Assembly (NCBI GenBank): GCA_027033555.1
Contig: JALVLE010000205.1
Span: 1-11,464 of the forward strand
Source of the DNA: Caldifarciminota bacterium
GTDB lineage: Bacteria; Hydrothermota; Hydrothermia; UBA1063; CAJXJZ01
Direction: 5' to 3'
Length of the DNA: 11,464 bases
This document shows positions 5,947-11,464 of the stretch, piece after piece. The first letter of the stretch is position 1. Every line of letters starts with the position of its first letter. The position numbers and the translations under genes were made by a program. The notes below the pieces were generated by a model that ran no database searches, was not told where the DNA came from, and saw only the letters and a program-made list of their open reading frames with translations.

Positions 5947-7205
5947 AATTTTTTAAAGTAATAAGTATATTTTTGTTGGTGGGTACCCTTATGGCATCAG
6001 AAAAAACAATTTCAATAGATGTACAGAATGCTGACATAAAGACGGTACTCAGAGCATTTTCAAAGGTGGCTGGGATTAATATAGTCACCACTCCTAATGT
6101 AAACGCTAAGGTTACTTTTTCTGTCAAAGATGTCCCATGGAGGGAGGCATTTAAATCTCTCCTTGACGCGTATGGCCTCGCATATACGGAGCAGAAGGAT
6201 ATTATTACAGTAATGACGCAGGAAGAATATTCCAAAGTGCGGGACATTTCAGGTCTTGAAATGAGAATTTTCAGAGTTAAATACATGAAGGCTGCTGATG
6301 TTGCTCCTGTGGTTGAGGGACTTTTATCTTCAAGGGGTAAAATGAAAGTAGAGCCATCTACAAACTCACTTGTGATTACAGATTTACCCGATAATCTAAC
6401 CAAAATAGAAAACTTTCTTAAGGGTATGGATAAGCCTGCCAGGCAGGTGCAGATACAGGTAAAAGTGGTTGAAGTGGACTATGATGCAGCCAGATCCCTT
6501 GGTATAAACTGGATTGTTGCAAAAGATCGTCCTACAGACAGAACAGCAGTGAGGCTCTCCAATGATGCATCTATTGGTGGTCCAAGAACCAATCTCTCAA
6601 TAGGAACAATTATTGGTAAAGTGTCCATTGATAACGTATTGCAGGCTCTTGAAAATGAAAGTAAAGCAAATATTGTCTCTGCTCCATCAATACTCGTTAC
6701 AGACAACAACAAAGCCAAGATTGTTTCAGGTAAAAAAGTGCCCGTGGTGACAAGGGATATTTCAGGTAACACTATAGTGCAGTTTTTTGATGCTGCTATC
6801 AAGCTTGAAGTTACACCTCATATAACGCCAGATGGAAATATCGCCATGGAGCTACATCCGCAGGTGAGTGATATAGCAGGGTACTCTCCAGCAGGGCAGC
6901 CCATAATAAGTAACCAGGAGGCAGAGACAAAGCTTACAATTAAGGATGGACAGACAATAGTACTGGGTGGTGTGGTTAAAGAGGCAAAGAGAAAGGGAAA
7001 TGCTGGTTTCCCGTTTTTGAGAAAAATTCCTGTGATAAACTTGCTTTTTGCAAACCATGAACATTCCACTTCAAAGGTTGAGCTTATGGTCTTTGTTACG
7101 CCAAGGATTATCAGTGACGAAGCGTTAAACACAGAACAGCAGTCTTCCTCTGAAGGCACAGCTGAAGAAGGGAGTGAGACTGGCCAAGAGTTAGAGGAAA
7201 AATAA
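5943..7205 (+). CDS. pilQ: PilQ-like secretin, short form
   Basis: The 420-residue outer-membrane pore protein has a signal peptide (MKFFKVISIFLLVGTLMA, cleavage about 18). Next come an N0/STN domain at about 22-92 (I-S-I-D-V-Q-N-A-D-I-K-T-V-L-R-A-F), one N1 domain at about 104-165 (F-R-V-K-Y-M-K-A-A-D-V, then T-N-S-L-V-I-T-D) and the secretin core from about 166 to 388. The core shows V-K-V-V-E-V-D, S-A-P-S-I-L-V-T-D-N-N, G-K-K-V-P-V-V, V-T-P-H-I-T-P-D-G, D-G-Q-T-I-V-L-G-G, G-F-P-F-L-R-K-I-P-V-I-N-L-L-F and F-V-T-P-R-I. The family is clear. It is much shorter than proteobacterial PilQ, with no AMIN domain and no extra N modules. The last about 30 residues are acidic and Ser/Gly-rich, a probable disordered tail. 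The ATG has GGAGG 7 bases upstream and overlaps the pilP stop. No terminator is apparent downstream before the next promoter. Confidence 0.95.
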   Translation: MKFFKVISIFLLVGTLMASEKTISIDVQNADIKTVLRAFSKVAGINIVTTPNVNAKVTFSVKDVPWREAFKSLLDAYGLAYTEQKDIITVMTQEEYSKVRDISGLEMRIFRVKYMKAADVAPVVEGLLSSRGKMKVEPSTNSLVITDLPDNLTKIENFLKGMDKPARQVQIQVKVVEVDYDAARSLGINWIVAKDRPTDRTAVRLSNDASIGGPRTNLSIGTIIGKVSIDNVLQALENESKANIVSAPSILVTDNNKAKIVSGKKVPVVTRDISGNTIVQFFDAAIKLEVTPHITPDGNIAMELHPQVSDIAGYSPAGQPIISNQEAETKLTIKDGQTIVLGGVVKEAKRKGNAGFPFLRKIPVINLLFANHEHSTSKVELMVFVTPRIISDEALNTEQQSSSEGTAEEGSETGQELEEK

Positions 7206-7235
7206 AGAGTGTGAGAGAAGGGTGGCCAAAAACAC

Positions 7236-7262
7236 TTGACAATTCGGAATGCATGATATAAT
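7236..7262 (+). promoter_or_regulatory. Sigma-70-type extended -10 promoter for the minor-pilin genes
   Basis: A consensus -35 hexamer TTGACA (7236-7241) and a consensus -10 TATAAT (7257-7262) are separated by 15 bases. This is short of the optimal 17, but a TG at 7254-7255 makes an extended -10 (TGATATAAT) that would compensate. Transcription should begin at about 7268-7272, at the Shine-Dalgarno of the small leader ORF. The spacer contains two small palindromes, ATTCGGAAT (7242-7250) and ATGCAT (7249-7254), which could be an operator, though both may be chance. It lies in the only sizeable gap in the window and would start a transcript for the prepilins and pilY1. Confidence 0.7.
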
Positions 7263-7286
7263 ATAGAAATAAAGGGGGTGATAGCT

Positions 7287-7307
7287 ATGATTGTAGAAGG
7301 TATTTGA
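7287..7307 (+). CDS. Possible six-codon leader peptide (MIVEGI)
   Basis: ATG at 7287 opens a six-codon frame reading M-I-V-E-G-I and stopping at TGA 7305-7307. It is preceded by AAAGGGGGTGAT (7271 region), almost the full complement of the 16S rRNA 3' end, at a usable distance, and it sits just after the promoter's expected start point. Its frame differs from that of the prepilin gene, so it is not an N-terminal extension. It could be a translated leader that loads ribosomes upstream of the prepilin, or a leftover start. Six codons cannot be tested by composition, so this rests only on the ribosome-binding site and position. Confidence 0.3.
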   Translation: MIVEGI

Positions 7308-7336
7308 CAAAAAAGAGTTTATGGGAGGTGAAAAAG

Positions 7337-7903
7337 ATGAAAAAGGAAGTCTTACTAAAAAATAATAAAAAGTGTTGTTGGTATAGGAAGGGTTTTACGT
7401 TATTAGAGTTATTGGTGGCTATAGTAATTGTTGGGATAATAAGTACAATTGGTTATTGGAGTATTTCAAAAAGATTGGCAAGAGAACGAGTGAGTTCAGC
7501 TGTATATGGGTTGGCGAATGAAATTTTGAACTTAAAGAATAGGGCATTGCTTCAGAATCAACGGTTTGGTATAAGGTTTGTAGATAATACCACATATAGT
7601 GTATTCTTTATAGACGCGACAGGAACTCCTCAAATCATGGCTACAAGGACATTGCCAGATGGAGTTGAATTTGGAATACCTGGAAGTATAAGTTCCTGCC
7701 CGGAAGGAATAACGCCGGATTATGGAGATGGAGTGAGCTTTCCTGCTAATACTTTAACCTTCTTGCCCATTGGAACTCCTACTGCTTCAGGTTGTGTGGC
7801 GATAAATTCTCCCCACGCGACAGGAGCAGTTATCGTGAGGCCCATGGGAGATGTCGCAGTATATGTATATGATAAAAGTAAAAAGGTATGGATTAAAAAA
7901 TAA
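7337..7903 (+). CDS. fimT: FimT/GspH-like minor prepilin
   Basis: I chose ATG 7337, which has GGAGG at 7324-7328 with 8 bases of spacing. The longer frame from TTG 7304 has no good ribosome-binding site and runs through that Shine-Dalgarno. The 188-residue product has a class III signal peptide: a basic leader ending Y-R-K-G, then mature F-T-L-L-E with Glu at +5 and a hydrophobic helix (LLVAIVIVGIISTIGYW). Prepilin peptidase would cut after Gly19. The remainder is a small beta-rich pseudopilin domain with two Cys (S-C-P-E-G and S-G-C-V) and late strands A-V-I-V-R-P-M-G-D-V-A-V-Y, typical of GspH/FimT proteins. It probably belongs to the minor-pilin priming/tip complex with the next three genes. 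The FimT name is by fold and position, and the symbol is tentative. Confidence 0.85.
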   Translation: MKKEVLLKNNKKCCWYRKGFTLLELLVAIVIVGIISTIGYWSISKRLARERVSSAVYGLANEILNLKNRALLQNQRFGIRFVDNTTYSVFFIDATGTPQIMATRTLPDGVEFGIPGSISSCPEGITPDYGDGVSFPANTLTFLPIGTPTASGCVAINSPHATGAVIVRPMGDVAVYVYDKSKKVWIKK

Positions 7904-7927
7904 AAGGATATGGGGAGATGTGATAAT

Positions 7928-8383
7928 ATGAAATGCAATATAAAAAGCAATATAAAAAAGTTTAAAATGAGAAGGGGCTTTAGTATTATTGAAGTTCTTG
8001 TTGCTACATTTTTGTTATCAATAGTGGTTGCCTTACCTCTTGCCGATGTTTTTATTCGTACAAATTTCAGGATTAGAAGAATGCAAAAAGCTCTTGCAAT
8101 GGAGAGGGACCTTGTAGAAAAAATAAAAGCTTTGCCTTATAATAGTCCCTATCTTTTAGATGACGGTGATGGAAATGATCTGGATAGTACTATGCATCCG
8201 GATCGTTTTGTGGACAGTCTTAAATTAAATAGTATGTCCATAAAGAGAGTGTACAATATAGCAGATGGTGTTCCAGCCGCAGGGATGAAGACAGTGAAAG
8301 TTTTTGTTATCTGGAGAGACCCTAAAGTTGATACTTTCACGCACATTTTAAGCTCTGTAACTATAAAAAATGCGAGGTGGTGA
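7928..8383 (+). CDS. pilV: PilV-like minor prepilin
   Basis: I chose ATG 7928, 10 bases after GGGGAG. The in-frame ATG at 7910 has only a weak AAAGGA before it and adds six residues. The 151-residue product carries a 17-residue leader ending M-R-R-G, then F-S-I-I-E with Glu at +5 and the hydrophobic helix VLVATFLLSIVVALPLADVF. The phrase G-F-S-I-I-E-V-L-V-A is characteristic of PilV/GspI-type minor pilins. Residues 78-86 (D-D-G-D-G-N-D-L-D) form an acidic loop that could bind Ca2+. The C-terminus (V-K-V-F-V-I-W-R-D, then I-L-S-S-V-T-I) matches the terminal strands of the family. It lies between the FimT- and PilW-like genes, consistent with a minor-pilin operon. Confidence 0.85.
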   Translation: MKCNIKSNIKKFKMRRGFSIIEVLVATFLLSIVVALPLADVFIRTNFRIRRMQKALAMERDLVEKIKALPYNSPYLLDDGDGNDLDSTMHPDRFVDSLKLNSMSIKRVYNIADGVPAAGMKTVKVFVIWRDPKVDTFTHILSSVTIKNARW

Positions 8384-8387
8384 GAAT

Positions 8388-9293
8388 ATGAAGTTAAAGA
8401 GAAAAGGTTTTACTTTAATTGAATTAGTAGTTGGATTAGGACTTGTAAGCATTTTTGCTCTGGCAGCTGTAAGTTTCCTTGCCTCGCAGCTCAGGGTAAA
8501 TGCCACACAGACTGCAATCTCACATGCCCAGACCAGTATGGAAGCTACCATGAATCTTATCAGGTGGGATATAATGATGGCAGGTTTTGGTTCTCCAAGT
8601 TCTATAACACCGGTTTCCGGTGCAAATCCGGACCCTACACGTCCTGACCCGGACCAGCTTGTTATAGAGACATATTATTCCCCTGTAGGGGGAAATGGGC
8701 ATTGGTCTTACTTAGTCCAGGATGCCAATGGGCTTACTAATATATTTGTAAGGAGATGGACTGATAATGTGTTTACAAACTTAGCAGTTGGGGATACTGT
8801 TATTGTTTTCAATATCAACAAGATCAAGTTAGGGGAAGCGAGGGTACAGGGCAGCAGTGTAGTGAATTCCAACACGTTACGCCTTACACTTTCTGCACCA
8901 ATTACAGCGATGAGAGGTTCATTGATTTTTTCCCTCCCCCAGGATGGGAGAACGGAGATCACTTATCAGGTAGTAAATGGGGCGTTGTTTAGAAATAATA
9001 CAATGCTGCAGGATAATGTGGAGGATTTTCAGGTGGAGTACTGGATTGATAGTAACAATGATGGCGTAGATACTCCTGACGAGTGGAGACCTACTTTTAC
9101 CCAAAATGATCTAAGTAATCTCAAACTTATTCGGGTTACTGTGGTTAAACTGGTAGGACCTGATAGTCATTACGATGAGGGGGGACGTAATTACTCCATT
9201 GCAGATGACACTTATACTGTGTCGAATTTTACGAGACATTTTAGAAGGAAAATATATGAGGTTACAGTGAAACCAAGGAATATGGGGGTATGA
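8388..9293 (+). CDS. pilW: PilW-like minor prepilin
   Basis: I chose ATG 8388, just after GAGGTGGTGAG. ATG 8370 would overlap pilV by 14 bases and contain this site. The 301-residue product begins M-K-L-K-R-K-G, then F-T-L-I-E-L-V-V-G-L-G-L (class III signal, Glu at +5). Q-T-S-M-E-A-T-M-N-L-I-R-W-D-I-M-M-A-G-F-G is a hallmark of PilW-type minor pilins (compare 'LRxDIRxAGY/F'). The body is a large beta-rich domain. An EF-hand-like 12-residue loop sits at 221-232 (D-S-N-N-D-G-V-D-T-P-D-E), just before a tryptophan. The R-R-K-I-Y-E-V-T-V-K-P-R-N end matches the usual C-terminus of PilW-like proteins. The pilX start is 3 bases beyond the stop. Confidence 0.88.
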   Translation: MKLKRKGFTLIELVVGLGLVSIFALAAVSFLASQLRVNATQTAISHAQTSMEATMNLIRWDIMMAGFGSPSSITPVSGANPDPTRPDPDQLVIETYYSPVGGNGHWSYLVQDANGLTNIFVRRWTDNVFTNLAVGDTVIVFNINKIKLGEARVQGSSVVNSNTLRLTLSAPITAMRGSLIFSLPQDGRTEITYQVVNGALFRNNTMLQDNVEDFQVEYWIDSNNDGVDTPDEWRPTFTQNDLSNLKLIRVTVVKLVGPDSHYDEGGRNYSIADDTYTVSNFTRHFRRKIYEVTVKPRNMGV

Positions 9294-9296
9294 AAG

Positions 9297-9737
9297 ATGA
9301 GGAAAGGAATAGCTTTAGTAACAGCGATTATTGTAATGGCGCTTGCGCTTGCCATGGCTGCAGCCGCCATGTATTTAAGTGTAGGTGGGCTAAAAGTGAG
9401 TTCTGCCTATACGCGATATGAGTCAGGGTTGGCTGCTGCAGATGGGGGCATTTCTCTCGGAATTAATGAGGCAGTAGCCTCAATTACTGAATCAAGGATG
9501 CCCAACCCTCAGAGTGCTACTATTTCTGGCTATAGTTTAAATGTAACACCTGATTTTATGGGTGTTTATTTTAATGCTGGAGGGTCTATTGAGTTTGCAT
9601 CTGGTTATGAAGGATTGGGTAAGGCTGCAGCAACAAGTGGCGCAAGTGCGTTTTTTAGAATAAGGTCCCTTGCATCAAGGGGGGATGATAGAGTTATGGT
9701 TGAAGCTGTATATTCACATTCACCACAGGTACAATAG
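9297..9737 (+). CDS. pilX: PilX/GspK-like minor prepilin
   Basis: The 146-residue product starts M-R-K-G, then I-A-L-V-T-A-I-I-V-M-A-L-A-L-A-M-A. The leader is only four residues and position +5 of the mature protein is Thr rather than Glu, as in the PilX/GspK class thought to sit at the top of the pseudopilus. The following Y-E-S-G-L-A-A-A-D-G-G-I corresponds to the A-A-E-A-G helix motif of PilX proteins. It lies in the usual slot between pilW and pilY1. The ATG follows GGGGG with 8-base spacing. Two stop codons in tandem (TAG TAA, 9735-9740) end the gene. The protein is somewhat short for PilX, with no sign of a frameshift. Assignment by motif and order is good, while detailed function is inferred. 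Confidence 0.8.
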   Translation: MRKGIALVTAIIVMALALAMAAAAMYLSVGGLKVSSAYTRYESGLAAADGGISLGINEAVASITESRMPNPQSATISGYSLNVTPDFMGVYFNAGGSIEFASGYEGLGKAAATSGASAFFRIRSLASRGDDRVMVEAVYSHSPQVQ

Positions 9738-9757
9738 TAAAAAGGGGGTGTTTTACT

Positions 9758-11464
9758 ATGTATCATAAATATAAAAACATTGTAAAGGGTGTTACTATAT
9801 GGGTGATGCTCATGTTTTTGGGCATCACCAGGGTCAGTGCCGCCAATGAACCACCGTGCAAATATCCACCATTTCTGGGCAAAAGTGCAGTTATCCCACC
9901 GCATTTAATATTCGTTATAGACTACTCTGGAAGTATGTCCTGGATGCCGTATCCTAATGACCGTAGTGATGGCAGACGATATAATAGGGGATACCATGAT
10001 ACAATATATTTCGGGGGGAGAAAACTCACCTATGCAGGACAGTTTAAACCATATTATTACTACCAGTATGATAACGTCAACAATTATTTTGTAGAGGTGC
10101 GTAAGAGACAGAGTGGGGAACCTCCAGTCAAAGTGCATGATAGATTGATAGATGGTAATCTATTAAACTGGGCAGAAAATATGAATCGTACCACCATCCT
10201 AAAGCTTGTACTCATGGGGGATAATAACTACACCTATTCCACTCCTACTCCGCCTGAAGGTAAAATTATAGTAAAGCTTATTAAGCAAAACCGGAAAATC
10301 TATTATTATATGTCTGGTGGTAGAAGACTCTATATTCGTTTCAGAAGAGGAACTTGGAGAAGAGACGGGTACACAGCCAATCCTCAAATAGGCGGGCAGG
10401 TATTTATCCAGTATCAAGTAAGGAAAGGCAAAAGTTGGAGAAGAGAAACCTGGGTAAACTGGAAGAGGGCGGCGCTTTTAAAGGATGAGGAGGATGCAAG
10501 AGGTGTGTTTGAAGAGATTCTGGACAAGGACATGGATGGCTATGTGGATGTTGATGCTCCGAGTGTAAGTGTGGTAACATATCAGGGCTCGTCTGCAAGT
10601 ATCAGGGTAAGGAAATCAAGAGACATAGTCACCCTTGAAAACTCTCTTCATACTACCTATGCACATGGATTAACTCCGACCAAGTATGGCGTACGTACAG
10701 CTGACCAGATTGTTCAGGCCGCAAGTGGAAACCCCAGTACTGATATATATTTTGAATATATCAATGGGACCCCAATGGGATTGTATTGTAAAAAAGTTTA
10801 TGAGATTGTGATGACAGATGGTAACTGGAATGTGGGAGGTGATCCCCTTGCAGATGTGCATACTTACCATACCAGTGATCGGAGGGGAGATCTTCCAAAT
10901 ACTGCAGGGGACCAGATAACGATTTTCTTCACCATGTTCATGTTTGGCTCTGGTGGCGGCTTAAACTCCCAGAAGTGGCTTGCTGTATTTGGGGGATTTG
11001 AAGATAAATATGATGGAAATGGCTGGCCCGGCAGCTATACAAGCAGACCACGCAGTAACCGGAGATTTACTCCTCGCACTGAGGAATCTGACTATGTAGA
11101 ATGGGACAATGATAGAAACCATGTGCCTGATCACTTTTATGAAGTTTATAACTCAAAGGAAATGAAGGACGCATTCCGTTCCATGATGAATAAAATAAAA
11201 TCCACTGTTGCTGCTGCAAGTGCTGCTCCAAATACACCTGCTGCATCTGTACGTGGGGAAGGAATGGCTTTTCAGGCAGTATTTATGCCTGCAATTAAGG
11301 ATACTGTGAGCAATGAGCAGAGATTCTGGCTCGGAGAGATAAGGGCTTTGTTTGTTGATCCCAAGGGTAATCTGAGGGAGGATACTGATGGGGACCTTAA
11401 ATTGAATTTGAGAAATGACAGAGTGCTCACATATTATTTTGATGCAGGAGAGCAGGTTATCAAG
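9758..11464 (+). CDS. pilY1: PilY1-like pilus tip protein, 3'-truncated by the window edge
   Basis: ATG 9758 follows AAAGGGGGTG, and the frame stays open for 569 codons to the window end. A signal peptide (VTIWVMLMFLGITRVSA, cut about residue 29) leads to a von Willebrand A domain: strand H-L-I-F-V-I, then MIDAS D55-Y-S-G-S59-M. The PilY1-type helix G133-N-L-L-N-W follows, with R-T-T-I-L-K-L-V-L, and later M-T-D354-G-N, the second metal-site element. Between them is an inserted Ca2+-type loop at 256-266 (D-K-D-M-D-G-Y-V-D-V-D). The A-A-A-S-A-A stretch, G-E-G-M-A-F-Q-A-V-F and F-W-L-G-E-I-R-A-L-F-V-D, then D-T-D-G-D, are typical of the region before the C-terminal beta-propeller, which lies beyond the window. 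PilY1 acts at the pilus tip in adhesion, extension and surface sensing. It is presumably exported by Sec and positioned by the minor pilins upstream. Confidence 0.92.
   Translation, partial: MYHKYKNIVKGVTIWVMLMFLGITRVSAANEPPCKYPPFLGKSAVIPPHLIFVIDYSGSMSWMPYPNDRSDGRRYNRGYHDTIYFGGRKLTYAGQFKPYYYYQYDNVNNYFVEVRKRQSGEPPVKVHDRLIDGNLLNWAENMNRTTILKLVLMGDNNYTYSTPTPPEGKIIVKLIKQNRKIYYYMSGGRRLYIRFRRGTWRRDGYTANPQIGGQVFIQYQVRKGKSWRRETWVNWKRAALLKDEEDARGVFEEILDKDMDGYVDVDAPSVSVVTYQGSSASIRVRKSRDIVTLENSLHTTYAHGLTPTKYGVRTADQIVQAASGNPSTDIYFEYINGTPMGLYCKKVYEIVMTDGNWNVGGDPLADVHTYHTSDRRGDLPNTAGDQITIFFTMFMFGSGGGLNSQKWLAVFGGFEDKYDGNGWPGSYTSRPRSNRRFTPRTEESDYVEWDNDRNHVPDHFYEVYNSKEMKDAFRSMMNKIKSTVAAASAAPNTPAASVRGEGMAFQAVFMPAIKDTVSNEQRFWLGEIRALFVDPKGNLREDTDGDLKLNLRNDRVLTYYFDAGEQVIK

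Noticed and set aside
5897..6403. 168-codon minus-strand frame opposite the start of pilQ
   Set aside because: It is the longest minus-strand frame, but the + strand translation is an unmistakable secretin N-terminus. The reverse product has no motif or signal.
7208..7236. Possible terminator after pilQ (AGTGT ... ACACT)
   Set aside because: The stem is only five pairs with a loop of about 19 bases and no following T run, and it overlaps the promoter -35. Read-through from pilQ into the prepilins remains possible.
7304..7309. Second TTGACA downstream of the main promoter
   Set aside because: No -10-like hexamer lies 15-19 bases downstream, where the sequence is the prepilin ribosome-binding site.
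7304..7903. TTG-initiated long form of the FimT-like prepilin
   Set aside because: The ATG at 7337 has a well-spaced GGAGG. The TTG form would add 11 residues to an already long leader and lacks its own Shine-Dalgarno.
10404..10598. Minus-strand frame with His/Pro-rich product over the end of the window
   Set aside because: It is a shadow of the PilY1-like gene, whose vWA and family motifs are continuous on the + strand through this stretch.

Overview
This window carries a type IV pilus (T4aP) assembly and minor-pilin locus, with every supported gene on the + strand. The secretin, the PilO/PilP-type alignment proteins and a lipoprotein show that the host is a diderm bacterium. The DNA is AT-rich by eye, arginine is written mostly with AGA/AGG, and the proteins are rich in Lys and Glu. 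This is a composition I associate with thermophilic, deeply branching or candidate-phylum bacteria, but I cannot name the organism from the sequence.

Region 1 (1-2316) holds two unusual cytoplasmic proteins: the C-terminal part of an acidic protein ending in TPRs (its start lies outside the window), and a fusion of a PilB/GspE-type N-terminal domain (MshEN) to a DnaA-like AAA+ ATPase domain that lacks the DnaA DNA-binding domain. Region 2 (2331-7205) is a rearranged pilMNOPQ operon: a PilM-PilN fusion, an inserted lipoprotein of unknown function, PilO, an AMIN-PilP fusion, and a very short PilQ secretin without its own AMIN domain. Genes here overlap (TGATG or ATGA) or lie within about 20 bases of each other, so one transcript is likely.

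Region 3 (7206-11464) starts with the only long gap. It contains a strong extended -10 promoter and a possible six-codon leader ORF, followed by the minor-pilin genes (FimT/GspH-, PilV-, PilW- and PilX-like) and a PilY1-like tip protein that runs off the end of the window. Several tip components carry acidic loops that look like Ca2+ sites.

As a whole, PilMN, PilO and AMIN-PilP would form the inner-membrane platform and its link to the PilQ pore. The minor pilins and PilY1 would form the priming and tip complex. The major pilin, extension and retraction ATPases, PilC and prepilin peptidase are not in the window. The best candidate for something undescribed is the MshEN-DnaA-like ATPase directly upstream of pilMN.
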